Assembly: GCA_023548195.1 (NCBI GenBank)
Contig: JAJHZJ010000311.1
Location: 3,622,419 to 3,686,418, forward strand
From: Bettongia penicillata ogilbyi
Taxonomy: Eukaryota > Chordata > Mammalia > Diprotodontia > Potoroidae
Reading direction: 5' to 3'
DNA length: 64,000 bases
Below are positions 31,758 through 42,892 of this stretch, piece by piece (position 1 is the first letter of the stretch; each line of letters starts with the position of its first letter). A program made the position numbers and the translations under genes. The notes below the pieces were generated by a model. The model made no database searches, was not told the DNA's origin, and was given only the letters and a program-made list of their open reading frames with translations.

Positions 31758-32234
31758 TTAAACAAACATCAAGGCTATTGGCTACACTATTTATTAACAG
31801 TGTTACAAAAAGTAAAACAAAGGCATGAATAATTATTTACACTATATCAGCTATGAGAAATATCATAGCTAAAGTTCCCTTTAACCATCACTACAATTGC
31901 TGACTTCTCAGTTTTGGAAACATAATCCTACCATTCAGTTCTCTCTGGATACCAATTAAAGTTTCTTCTTAATGATTTTCTTCACGTTTCTTTTTTAAGG
32001 TAAGGGTTAAACTCAGATTTCTGATGAAATCGTTTTCATAGCTGTTTTTCTCTGTCCTCTCTTCAGCCATAACAGTAAATAGACTCTGCGGAATGACAGG
32101 TAAACTCTGAGTCACCTCACAGATTCTTCATGGAATAGCAGTTCTCTCCAAGAGTTCATCGCCTCTTAAAGATACAGTAACACTAGCTACAGTCTCTGTG
32201 GGAGAAGCTATTGAAGCTATTGTATGTGCATGTT
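31758..32234. other. No recognisable gene or repeat
   Basis: About 480 AT-rich bases. No supported feature. Confidence 0.45.
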
Positions 32235-32345
32235 ATCTCCCCCAATAGAAATAAACTCCTTAAAGGCAGGGTCTTCTATTTTTGTTTACGTATCCTCAAT
32301 GCTTGGTACATAATATGCACTTGATAAGCGATTCTTGATTGATGG
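32235..32345 (+). repeat. L2 LINE terminus, sense
   Basis: 'aactccttaaaggcagggtc', 'atcctcaatgcttggtacat', 'aatatgcacttgataagcg' is the L2 3' end. Confidence 0.75.
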
Positions 32346-33085
32346 ATGTAGAATTTACAAAGCTTGGCAACTAGTTAGATATGGGAGCTTAGGGGGAGGT
32401 TAAAAAGTCAAGGCTGATTCCGAGGAGAGAAACAAAGCTGGGAGACTGGAACAATAATAGTGTGCTACAGAAAACTAGGGAAGTTGGGAGTAAGGATGAG
32501 TTTCTACAGGGAAAAAGAGTTCTGTTGTGGAGTTTGGGATGTCCATGGGTCATCCAGATGGAGATATCCAGCAAGTATTTAAAAATGCAGGACTAGCATT
32601 CAGGAAAGACTTTAGGGCTAGATATAGATTTGGAAGCCATATTGCATAGAAATGGTAACTGAACCCATGGAAAGTGATGAAATCAATGAAAAAATATGGA
32701 GAAAGAAAATAAGAGGGCTCAGGTCGGAGCACCGCGGATGCCCATGCTCTGTGGGTCAAAGGATGACAATCCAGCTCTGTCTGAGCCCAGAGTATCAGAC
32801 AAGTAGAAAGAGAAACAAGACAGAGTAGTATCACAAACACCAAAGGGAAGGAACTGGGCCCAGGAGAAGAGGACTGTTTCAGTTGAGTTAGAAGTCAAAA
32901 TACAAAGGATAGAGGGCTGGAAAAATGAGAGCAATGAGTGTAGATAACCCTTTCTTGGAGAATAGCTATGAAAAGAAGTAGAGATAAGACATAGGACAAT
33001 AACTTGAGGGAATGACAGGGTCAAGAGGATTTTTTCTTAAAGGATTGGGGGGACCTGGATATTTACGTAGGCAGCGGAGTCTCCC
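32346..33085 (-). pseudogene. L2 LINE ORF2 fragment, antisense
   Basis: The minus strand at 32389-32574 reads MLDISIWMTHGHPKLHNRTL, the L2 block of form DISTWMSNRHLKLN. The GVPQ/YADD-side reverse transcriptase region follows to about 33060 in broken frames. It lies tail to tail with the sense L2 end before it. Confidence 0.75.
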
Positions 33086-33089
33086 AAGG

Positions 33090-33202
33090 ATGTAATGATA
33101 AGTGAGATATTTGTAAAGTGCTTTACAAACCTTAAAGGACTATTTAAATTTTGCTGCTGCTGATAGAGTAAAAATGACTAAGAGGGCAAGGTTCCAGAAA
33201 AG
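33090..33202. repeat. 113-base direct duplicate of 31355-31469
   Basis: 'atgtaatgataagtgagata' to 'gggcaaggttccagaaaag' repeats the earlier segment with a few substitutions and two small indels. Confidence 0.9.
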
Positions 33203-33264
33203 GAAAAAAGAGATGATATCAAGAGCACCAGTGGAGGGTCTATCTAGTCTTAGCAAGAAGGCCC

Positions 33265-34000
33265 ATCTCTTCATCAATAGTCAATAAGTATTTATTAAAC
33301 ACCTACTGTGCGCAAGGCACTATGCTAAGCATTATGGATACAAACCAAAGCAAAAACAACACCAAAAAAAACCTGTTTTCAAGAAACTCAGCCTAAAGAA
33401 GGAAATGTAATGCAAATAACAATAGACAAGATATGTAAAGTGGAAAAGTAAGGGATTAGCATTAAGGGGATCAGGAAAGGCTTCGTAGGGTTTTGTGTGT
33501 GTGTTCCTTCTTCGCTGCTGAAGAAGACAATACCATCAGAGAAATGATGACATGACTTGCACTTGGCTTTGTTTTGAGTGAGGGAGGGCTGTGCAGGTCT
33601 CCAGCCTCACTTCTCCTCCAGAGCAATCTGAATCCAGTGACCAGATATTCATCCGGATGACTGGAGATGACCCAGGATGAGATAGTTGGGGTTAAGTGAC
33701 TTGCCCAAGGTCACACAGCTAGTGAGTGTCAAGTGTCTGAGGTGAGATTTGAACTCAGGTCCTCCTGACTCCTGCACTGGTGCTCTATCCACTGCACCAC
33801 CGAGCTGCCCCTTATATGATTTTAGCAGGGACCTGAAGGAATCCAGAGAAGTCAGGAGGTGGAGATAAAGAGGGAAAGAATTCCAGACATGGGAGACAGC
33901 CAATGAAAATGCCCAGAACTGAGTGTCTTTTGCAAGTCTAGATCAAAGAAAGAATAAGGAATAACAAAGAAGGGTTTTGAGGTATGGAATGGGGGGTATG
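33265..34000 (-). repeat. L2 LINE 3' end, antisense, split by a SINE
   Basis: Terminus 'aagtatttattaaacaccta' at about 33285 and 3' UTR to about 33490, resuming near 33820 with 'gggacctgaaggaatccaga' and 'attccagacatgggagacag'. Confidence 0.75.
33487..33817 (-). repeat. RTE-tailed SINE, antisense, inside L2
   Basis: Complement of the same SINE type as 27380-27720: 'gaaatgatgacatgacttgc', 'tcatccggatgactggagat', 'gttaagtgacttgcccaagg', and the complemented head 'actgcaccaccgagctgccc'. Confidence 0.85.
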
Positions 34001-34210
34001 GACCTCTGCTGAGAGAATCCTGGGGGAATAGAAGAAGCTCTGGAGTAGCTGTGGTGGACAGAATAGTACGTCATTCAGAAAAGACCAAAGGGTTGTCATG
34101 CAGCTCTGAGGGTCCACATGAGATGAGCTCACATAAACTGAGTGACACAACCACCATGGTTTCATGGCACCATGTGAACAAACAGAAAAGACTGGCACAA
34201 TGACATACTT

Positions 34211-34417
34211 TGGCAGCTGGCCTTGGAGTCAGGAAGACCTGAATTCAATTTTGAACTCAGACCCTCACTAGCTGTGTGATCCTGGGCAAGTCACTTGACC
34301 TTGTTTACCTCATCTGTAAAATGAGCTGGAAAAGGAAGTAGCACACCACTCCAGTACTTTGCCAAGAGAAAACCCCAAAACGGGGTCACAGAGAGTTGGA
34401 CATGATTCAACAACAGC
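34211..34417 (+). repeat. Marsupial tRNA-headed SINE, sense
   Basis: 'ccttggagtcaggaagacct', 'ctagctgtgtgatcctgggc', 'acctcatctgtaaaatgagc', 'agagttggacatgattcaac'. Confidence 0.8.
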
Positions 34418-34431
34418 ATGTTTTGAAACAA

Positions 34432-34528
34432 CCTGTTTGAGCTAGGGACTGGGAATTGGATACATAGAGAAAAATGAGCAAATCCCGGGAAAGAGCTTTC
34501 TCTCGTTTATTAAATACTAAGTAATTAA
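34432..34528. repeat. Inverted partner of 31470-31567
   Basis: 'gggactgggaattggataca', 'agagaaaaatgagcaaatcc', 'ttattaaatactaagtaatt' is the complement of the earlier segment. Both copies adjoin the tail of the same SINE type. Confidence 0.8.
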
Positions 34529-34529
34529 C

Positions 34530-34910
34530 AATAATACAGTGACTGGTACAAGCCCTGGTTCTGCTCACTTCACTTCGTATCAATTCATGTAAGAATTCGC
34601 AGGTTTTTCTGAAGTTCTGCTGCTCATCATTTCTTATGGAACAACAGTATTCCAATACATTCATATGCCACTACTCATTCAGCCATTCCCCAGTTGATGG
34701 GCATCCCCTCAATTTCCAATTCTTGACCACCACAAAAAGAGCTGCTATAAATATTTTTGTACATGTAGGTCCTTTTATCATTTTTATGACTTCTTTGGGA
34801 TACAGACCTAGAAGTGGTATTGCTGGCTCAAAGGGTAAGCACAGTTTTATAGCCCTTTGGGCATAGTTCCCTGAATTAATTTCTTTAAGTATTGACTGAC
34901 TTTTAAAAAT
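34530..34910 (-). repeat. L1 LINE ORF2 end/3' UTR fragment, antisense
   Basis: Complement of the segment seen at about 59.88-60.2 kb. 'catttcttatggaacaacag' matches the complement of 'ttgttccataagaaatg' there, and 'ttgatgggcatcccctcaat' the complement of 'gaggggatgtccatcca'. Confidence 0.8.
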
Positions 34911-34985
34911 CATTTTAATATGTCCATGGAGTTTTCTTGGCAAAGATACAGGAATGATTTGCTATTTCCTTCTCCAGTGGATCAC
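34911..34985 (-). repeat. SINE fragment, antisense
   Basis: 'ccatggagttttcttggcaa' to 'ttccttctccagtggatcac' is the middle of the tRNA-headed SINE. Confidence 0.65.
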
Positions 34986-35319
34986 CCTTTGTAAGACATC
35001 TCTAGTGTGATTTGTCCAAGTTGGGTAATCCTGCACACATAGTTTCATTGAGCTATGCAAGTCCCTCCCCCATGACAAGGCAAGATACCCATGAGGAGAA
35101 CAGTGGATGAGTAGGATCAAAGAAGGCATCCTAGAACTGGGGTTTAACAAGTCATGAGCAGCAGTAGGACAAGGAAACAAGAAAATCGATTGTATAGGAT
35201 AGTGTATAATTAAATTAGTTAACTTTAAGGGAGGATAGGACATGAAAGATATATCTGCAAGGTAATAACAGATATATAAACAATAAACTAGATAATGCAT
35301 ACATACATCCATACAACTG

Positions 35320-35490
35320 TGAGCTAGCATGACATAGTGACTAGAGAGTTGGTCTCCAAGTTGGGAAGACCCTAGGTCAAGCGTGATCTCTGAATGGATG
35401 AGCCTGGGCAAGTCAGGGCTCAAGGTAATTCTCTAGGACTATAAATTGCAGATACGATGCTGACCACCCACCAAGAATTCCTTATTGCGA
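35320..35490 (+). repeat. Marsupial SINE, second 3'-end type, sense
   Basis: 'gagcctgggcaagtcag', then 'tctctaggactataaattgc' and 'agatacgatgctgaccaccc', a tail shared with 44662-44848 and, inverted, 55205-55420. Confidence 0.65.
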
Positions 35491-36274
35491 TAAAATTACA
35501 ACTCTGGGGGAAAAAACACCAAATCACATTTATGTAGTAAATATATATATGCATATTACCATAAAGTCATCATAAGTCTCCTCATCTATAAAATGAAAGA
35601 GATTAGATGAGATGGTCTCTCAAGGCCCTTCCAACTCTAATGATCTATAACGTGAAAGTAAGAGACTGATTCCCATAAATCAGCTTAAGGAAAAATCAGG
35701 TTCCTTAATAACCATACATCTTATACAAAAATATATATAACTCACAGCAAAGGCAGTGTATAATAAGCAATTCATGAGTGGCACAGTCAATAAATCATAT
35801 TTATAGGTGGGAGTATGCTGATAAATGTTTAACAAACGGCTCTCCAAAAAATAAATGTTTACACAGAACACTTATATGTTTAATTCACATTATTGACATT
35901 TTCTCCATCAGTTCCTCAAGTCTAGACAATCAATGAGATAGTAAATCTATCTCCGATTTGTTTTGTTTTACAGTTTCCAAGGTGTAAAGGCTCACACTGA
36001 AAATTTAACAATTGACTCTCACCTGCTGGTCTAAGCTGGCTCCAACACACTCCAATAGAGTATGGGAGTTCTGAGGAGCAGAAAGATGTCTTTCTGAGAG
36101 CTAGGGAAGATTTCATGGAGAGCTGGTCTTTCAAGGATGTTGGAACCTGGGTGAACAAAGTTGGTAGGACTTTGCAGGCAGAAGAAATGATGTGAGAGGC
36201 TGTGAATAGGCAGGAATGTTTTGTCTTGCTCAAGGAAAAATAAATATATTTGGCTAAAGGGGAATGTGGATATA
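35491..36274. other. Mostly unassigned AT-rich DNA
   Basis: About 780 bases. A short MIR 3' piece (gcccttccaactctaatgat at 35625-35644) is the only recognised part. Confidence 0.4.
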
Positions 36275-36425
36275 AGGGAGGAGGGAGGGAAAAAATCAAC
36301 AAATATTTATTATGCACAGAGTGCTGTACTAGACATTAGGGAAGGTACAAAATTTGGATAAAATATGATGCCTGCCTTCAGGGAATTTACAATCTACTTG
36401 GGGATAAAGCAGACAACCAAGGAGT
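36275..36425 (-). repeat. L2 LINE terminus, antisense
   Basis: 'caacaaatatttattatgca' then 'ttcagggaatttacaatcta'. Confidence 0.65.
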
Positions 36426-36879
36426 GAGAAGCTGGGTTTACTCTCCCTAGAGTGTCGTTGGCTATATCTCCCCTCTTCAGGGTTCTAGGCACGCCCTCTG
36501 TTGGGACAGTTAGGTTCTTCTGATGCTATTAGCTCAAGTTCTTCTGCGTGTTCTCAACAGCATCAGTCACCCATGATAACTTTCCAATATCATTGACCAG
36601 TGCCAGTTAGCATCTCCACAGGATTATTGCAATGGTTGTTGTACCCTCAACATCCTTGGTAAGTAACATCAATTACCTTTTACCAAGGGGTATTGACTGA
36701 GAAGATGTAACAAGAATCAAAATATTAAACACAGCTCCTGCAAACCAGGCGTACACTCTCACTTCCGTCGTCTTAGTCCCTGGCAAAGCACGTTCAGACT
36801 TTAAATGATATCTACAAACATTCTTCCCACCAACAAGTTATTTTTTTTCCTCCAAAGGGGCCATGCAATACCTATTTGG
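36426..36879. other. No recognisable gene or repeat
   Basis: About 450 bases without a supported feature. Confidence 0.4.
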
Positions 36880-37560
36880 TGTGAGCATAGTCAGACCATG
36901 TATGAGTGCCTCTGAAATGATTAAGATTGATTCTGGTCCTATTTACAATTAATTGATTTTATCTTGCAACTGCTTAAGTCATGATTCTTTAAGGGGTCTG
37001 AACTTAGCTAAGGATTCAGCTGACTTGTAATTGGGTTAAGTTTAGAAATCTAGTTCTCTTTCTAATCACTGTTCTATTGTTGCCTCAAAGAATTTAGCTG
37101 ACCTTAGGGGATGGGGTTTGCCATAAGGGAGTTGAGCCTATTATCTTTACACCACAAAGCTATCCTTCAAGGATTTCTAATTGCTGTCCAGAACATCTGG
37201 GTCACTGTCTTGCGGGTGACCTCAAACAATGAACACTTCTTAGTCACAGGAGGAAAAAGAAGGTCACTGCCAGTCCTTCATTATCAAACTTCCAACCAGT
37301 TATATTGCTCTCTCTGCCCCAGCTATGTAAGCAATCATGCTGTCCTCAACCCCATGATGTCACCTATCCTGTTCTGTTCTTTGTACTTCCCAGCACCCAT
37401 AAAACTATCCCCTCATTTGTGGTCGCAGGAAGCTGAGATCCTATTTAATAGTAGATTAGCTCTTTACCAATAAATTGATCATGCTTGGAACTTTGTGCTT
37501 CAGTTTACCTTATTTTAACTGTGCACAATGCCCTTGTTTTGCAGGACACCATATGAGCAG
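36880..37560 (+). mobile_element. Possible solo LTR of an endogenous retrovirus
   Basis: Promoter/polyA architecture like an LTR: 'cccataaaactatcccctc' (TATA-like, about 37397), then 'gtggtcgcaggaagctgaga' and a polyA signal AATAAA at about 37470, followed by a T-rich U5-like stretch. I did not find defined TG..CA ends, a flanking duplication, or gag/pol sequence. The 120-codon frame inside has no motif. Confidence 0.35.
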
Positions 37561-38142
37561 CTTGGTAGATTCACTGCTGGACTGTATCAAGTAGGTCATT
37601 CCTCGGGGCTAGCTCCTTCCCAGGCTCAGCTGCTGGAATTCTGGTGGCTCTTCAAATCCTTCTACACTCACAAGACCATAGCCTTGTCCATTCTGTCTCC
37701 TACACTCACTTACCTGAAAACAGAGCAGAATTCAGTACCATACAGACAGAAGAACCATGGTGCCTGAGGGTTTCAGCTTCATAGTAACTCCTAGTCAGGA
37801 AATAAGGAATCAACCCTCCCCAAACCTGAGGCTGACAGTAGTTTCTGCTTTGCTTCCCCACCAAGGAAAAGAGAAATCAAATTCTTTCATCAAGAGCTTT
37901 TGATATGAGCCCTCAGTTCCAAGTTTAGCAACCAATTACAAGATCTTTCTTTTTTAACGCACATTAAATATACATGAAACAGTCACAGAATACCTGGGCA
38001 TGCTGTGAATCAGGGGCTCAAGCTTTCCATTACATGTCATTATGTACTTCCAAAAGTAGGCTCAACAAACCTCCCACAAGAGTTGGTAGTAGACAAGAGT
38101 CCCAAAGAGGATTAGATTCCCATTGGTCAATCTATAATATAA
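37561..38142. other. No recognisable gene or repeat
   Basis: About 580 bases following the LTR-like block. A 79-codon frame has no recognised motif. Confidence 0.4.
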
Positions 38143-38371
38143 GCTAAGTGGTACGGTGGATAAAATGTCAAGGTTTAGATTAGAAAGACTCATCTTCTTG
38201 TGTTCAAATCTAATCTCAGACACGTACTAGCTGTATAATCCTGTATAATCAGTTAACCCTGTTTGCCTCAGTTTCCTTATGTGGAAAATGAACTAGAGAA
38301 GGAAATGGCAAACCTATCTGCCAAGAAAATCCGAAATGAGAAGAGTTGGACATAACTGGAACAACAGAACG
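38143..38371 (+). repeat. Marsupial tRNA-headed SINE, sense
   Basis: Head 'taagtggtacggtggataaa', 'acgtactagctgtataatcc', 'tgcctcagtttccttatgtg', 'agagttggacataactgg'. Confidence 0.8.
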
Positions 38372-38569
38372 ACAGCCACAATGAATGACTGGTAGATTTG
38401 GAGGAGGTGGGGGTCAAGGAGTGGTGAACAAAGTCCTCTGTGAGGCCATGATGGGGAAAGGTTTGGGGGAGATTTTCCTAACTGAGTGAACCAAGAAAAA
38501 TTTCATGTAGGAGTGTGCATTTGATCTGAATTTTCAATTTGTGTGTAATTTCGATAAGCAGGAAGTATG

Positions 38570-38775
38570 GTGGCAAAAGTACTGTTCTTGGACTCAAGAG
38601 ACTGAATTGGACTTGAGGTTTTATACCTTGTTATTTGTGTGACCTTTGGAACATTATTTGACCTCTTTGTGTCCAAGTCCCCATTTATAAAATGGAGTTA
38701 ATACTGATTACTATCTTTGTAAAGAAATGTTTTTTGAAACTTACCATTCTATAAAATAGGAGTTACCGTTAGTCT
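38570..38775 (+). repeat. MIR/THER1-type SINE, sense
   Basis: 'agtatggtggcaaaagtact', 'atttgtgtgacctttggaac', 'ttataaaatggagttaatac'. Confidence 0.65.
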
Positions 38776-38789
38776 TGGCTTAGGAAATT

Positions 38790-39480
38790 CAGAGGAAATC
38801 CCCAAGGGCAGGAAAGTATGGCATATATGCAGGATGCAGAGAATAGTCCAGTTTGACTAGAGTCACATAGAACATAAGGAAGGGAGTAGTGGGAGCTAAG
38901 CATGCACAGGTTCAGGTCCATGACAAGTTATGGAGAGCTTTGAATGCTAAGATGAGTATGAATTTCATTTGGCAAGCAACAAGGATCCACAGGAAAGTGT
39001 TGAGGAGAGGAGTGATATGATTAGAAATGTATGAAGGGGCTCTGAATGTCAGGAAATGCAGTCATTCAACACTGATGGAGCACACAATGTATACCGACTG
39101 TATTATTCATTTTCAAGTGGGGAGAAAATACTAACCGTAATAATAATCACACACTAATATAGCAGTGCTTTATTAGCACAAGACATGAACAGTGGCCTCA
39201 AGGACCTTACTCATGATTTAAGAGAGGAAACAAGACAAATAAGTCTACAGAAAATATTCAAGGACACCTACAGAGCAACCCATGAACAAGTTCGGATTCA
39301 TAGCTTATATTTCAAGCTGGCTGCTCAAGTGCAGAGTGGGCATGGAATACAGGCATCATGGGGAACTGGGGGGAGGTAATGTGGGCTGAATTCCTGGAGG
39401 GGGACAGTTTAGGCTGTTCTTTGTCAGCCATAGGGTCAGGGAGGAAGTTGGTGGGCAGAATGAGGTGCATTCTTCAGGTC
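38790..39480 (-). repeat. L2 LINE 3' region fragments, antisense
   Basis: 'atggagagctttgaatgcta' and 'aggagagga gtgatatgatt' (spaced here) are L2 3' blocks. A second, degenerate terminus starts near 39063 (cattcaacactgatggagca). Confidence 0.55.
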
Positions 39481-40325
39481 TGGAAGTGAATGTGTTTGTG
39501 CAGAAGGAGTTGAGAAAGAAGGTATGCTAAGAACTTTGAAAAGATCTTTTTTTCCCAGCCACCATGAGATAGAATTGTTGGATTCTTTGTCTCTGACTCC
39601 AAGAAATAAGACTCAGGGCTACCTGGGGACCCCCATGCCAGTCTAGAAAAAAGACACAACAGGTTTTCTGCAGCTCAGATGAAGGGCCCCACCACAGAGA
39701 TTCTTCCAAAGACTAGCCCTAATCAATGACAATGAATTAAAGGATTCAGAGTTTTAGTGGTGGAAGCCAGGATATGGAAAATCCTAGTGATATGTGAGAG
39801 GTTAAAAAGGTGACCCTCATACGAATTAGAACCTTAGTTGAGTGCCAGCGAGTCATAACCTCTAGAAACAGAGTGCTAACTGGGTATCCCTGGGACAAAT
39901 TAGCAGGATATTAGGGAGATGGAAGCTCTGAGCTACCCCAAAGCCAGCACATGCCCCTCATCTCCTTTGATCTGGGACATCTCTCATTATGTGGTTCCCC
40001 AGGCCTGATGGCAGGCAGGCAGACAATCTGTCCTAGTGATAAACAGTCATGGGGCGGGGGAGCTGGGGAAGCAGGAATAGAAGAGTGATTTTTCCTTCAA
40101 GGGGTGGCAGTCCTTGAACTGAGTAAGGTGTGATAGAGTAATGTGCTTCCTCTTCTCAGGGCTCTTGAGACAAAGCCCTAGCTTCCCCATGCTACTTGAA
40201 CCTTTGTCCAGTGGGACAGGCCTGAAGGGGTCCAAATTCACCTTCCCTAATCTCTCCTTCTCCCTCTCCCCTCTCCCCTCCCCTCCATCAATACCCTCCA
40301 TACAAGAATGATTTATTTCTCTTCA
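39481..40325. other. No recognisable gene or repeat
   Basis: About 840 repeat-poor bases. Short frames on both strands, none with a motif. Confidence 0.4.
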
Positions 40326-41015
40326 AATCTTTCCTGAGATATATGTCAGTCATTCAATGAGCCTGTCCAGAGTGAAGCATCCAGAGCCCAGTGTCCCAAG
40401 TGTCCTGCCCCCAGGAAGCTTCCAGTCTGAAGAGAGAAGAAGGTAACACACAAACAACTGATTCTACTTCTAAAATGTCTCTCCTGTTTGTCCTTTTCTC
40501 TCCCCTAACATGGTCACTACCTGGTTTAGGCCCTAATCACTCCCCACCTACCTTCAATCTTTCCCTTCTCCAGGTCTTCCTGTCACTCCCAAATGAATCT
40601 TCTAATCTACCACTATAATCACATCCCTTTCCAAAAACCCTTCAGGGGCTCTCCATTGCTACTATATAAAATACCAGCTCATTAATGTGATATTTAAGGG
40701 CAATCGACAAACATTTATTAAGGTTTTACTATGTTCTAGGTACTGTGCTAGACATGGGCAACATAAAGACAAAAGCCGAAGTGTCCCTGCCCCCAAGGAG
40801 TTCCTCCCCAATCTGGCTCTCCAGGAGAGCTAAATGAGTCCTGTGCCCTGATCTGTGCCTTTCAAGAGACCATTCCCAATGACTGGAGCAGATAGAGTTC
40901 CATCTCTGCTTTGCCCTTTTGACATCCTTCCCTTTCTTCAAGGCTGAGCTCACGTGCCACCTATTGCATGAAATCTTTCCTCTCTCTCCCTGAATGTCTC
41001 AAGTCGTTCTACCCA
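40326..41015. repeat. Mosaic of sense and antisense L2 ends
   Basis: Antisense piece to about 40445; sense ORF2 end 40450-40690 (accatcaaaacc-type block seen as 'ccttcaggggctctccattg'); antisense terminus 40695-40800 (caaacatttattaaggtttt); sense 3' region 40855-41010 (ccttcttcaaggctgagctc). Confidence 0.65.
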
Positions 41016-41199
41016 ATTCAATTAAGCAATTACTGACTTATTTCATAATGTGTCAGAGTTGTAGGGAGACTTCAGAGATTGCCTTTGGGATGAGCAATCT
41101 TCTCAACATCCCTGGCAGCCTTTGCAGGAACATTACTATCCATACAGTTGGCTCATTAAGTTTACAGTAAGGCCACTAAAACCCCTGTTTTTTTCCACA

Positions 41200-41890
41200 T
41201 GAGCTGTTACCTATTCGTGCCTCCCCTGTCCTGAACTTGGGAGTTGATTTTTTTCTTAACCCAAGTGTACAACTTTATCCTTATTAAATTTCATCTTATT
41301 AGATTCGGCCCATTGCCCTATCTTGTCAAGATCTTTTGGGATCCTGGCTCTGTCATCTGAGTTAGTTGTCCCTACCCGCCTTCTGTTATCCACAAAACTA
41401 ATAAACCTACACTCTTTGCCTTCCTCCAAGTCATTGGAAAAAAAAACAAAACATTGAGCTCAATGCTCAAGATAGAGCTAGCTAATTGTTACCATGGAGG
41501 TCACATTTACCCCCTTGAGTTATGTTCTCTCATTCACTTCATTTTTATCCATATGCTACACATTTGTATTTAGACATCTGAGGCTGAGGGTATTACTACT
41601 GGCTCTCTTCCTAGACCTTGTCCGTCTCCTGTGAATTGCTGGGCATCTCCAGAACTGCAGTTCTTTCAGTCTCTGTGATATCAGGTCTAGTGGTTACAGG
41701 TGAGCAATTTTCTCCTCCCCACTCCATTTTCCATATAAAGCCATCTGGATTAGACTTACACATCTTCGAGTAAATATTTTCTTCTTTGCCTTTATTAATT
41801 GCATTTCATCCCTAACCAAGGCTCCATCATTCTTGGAGCTACCTCTTTAGACCTCTTTTGTAGAAAATTTAAAAAAATAAGAAGATTGTT
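41200..41890 (-). repeat. L3/CR1 LINE interior, antisense
   Basis: 'ttaaatttcatcttattaga', 'ttgtcaagatcttttgggat' and 'tcctccaagtcattggaaaa' parallel the antisense L3 segment at 3.18-3.36 kb. Confidence 0.6.
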
Positions 41891-41894
41891 GAAG

Positions 41895-42240
41895 CAGTAT
41901 GGGTACACTAATTAGAGCCAGGAAAATTTGGGTTCAATCACCCCCTCAAGTAATTACTAGCAGTGCAACCCTGGATAAGTCACTTGAGCTCTCTGGGGCT
42001 CAGTTTTTTCATCTATATGATGGAAGAGTTGGACTCAATGTTGTATGAAGCCCCTTATGATTCTAATTATATGACTCTATGACTAGACACCCTGTAGATA
42101 CAGGTTTGAGAGCTAGAAGAGAATTTAAGGATCACTTGGTCCCACTCTCTTTTATAGATGAGGAGACTGAGAGCCAAGGAAGAAAAATGTCCATTTCTAA
42201 GGTTCCTCCTTCCAGGTCTAACATTCTTTGTTTCTGTAGC
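41895..42240. repeat. Sense then antisense MIR/THER1-type SINEs
   Basis: Sense copy 41895-42080 (gtgcaaccctggataagtca). Antisense copy 42085-42240 (gatgaggagactgagagcca). Confidence 0.6.
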
Positions 42241-42597
42241 CCTTGGGCTAGGTGGTATTAGCCCTTCGGGGACATGGGTTGGTGTGTATGGGGTTATTTG
42301 ATGATGAGCATGTGCTATATGTCTTCTCTAGATATATAAGTTCTTCTCTAGATAATCAAATGATGCCAAGTGAACAGAAACCTAAGCAAGCAATGTCATA
42401 CAATGTATTGATGATCTTATCCATGTGGGTATCCTTTTAACAGGCTGGGCCCAATGTTCTCTTGACTTTGCATGGCTACCAATGTAGCTGTCCACTGGTT
42501 GTCCCTTACTCTTGTCATACATCTCTCTAGTAATTTCTTTATGATATTTCTCTTCTACAATTCTTTGTTAGAAACGCGCTTTAGCCTATTCATTCTC
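42241..42597. other. No recognisable gene or repeat
   Basis: About 350 bases, unassigned; possibly more of the LINE that follows. Confidence 0.4.
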
Positions 42598-42890
42598 CAA
42601 AGAACTTTATGATTGCATGACATGGGAGACACTGGCAAAGGACCACACAGCATGACATGCCCACATCAAAGAAAGTTCTATGCTCTATGAGTGAAGCAGA
42701 ATTGCAGTAGCTCAAAAAAAGTGACATGTACCAATTTAGACATTTCCAGTCCAAATTTTCAGGTGGATGATTTGTGCCTGACCTGTGGTACAGGCCTGAT
42801 CAGCCATCGTTAGACACACTGTACCTTGACTCCAACATAGTGATATCATTGTGGTCCTCTTGAGAATGAAGGACAACCGCCACCACCACC
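42598..42890 (+). pseudogene. LINE ORF2 C-terminal end with decayed zinc finger, sense
   Basis: Resembles the end of RTE-related LINE ORFs that finish with a C2H2-like finger and an IGLISHSRTH-like close. 'gtgcctgacctgtggtacag' corresponds to the CxxC half, 'cctgatcagccatcgttaga' to the LISH half. The end 'gagaatgaaggacaaccgcc' leads to (CCA)n. Another copy is at 48072-48190. Confidence 0.6.
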
Positions 42891-42892
42891 AC

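Noticed and set aside
37111..37473. 120-codon plus-strand frame
   Set aside because: It lies in the LTR-like block, has no recognisable motif and crosses the TATA-like and polyA-like signals.
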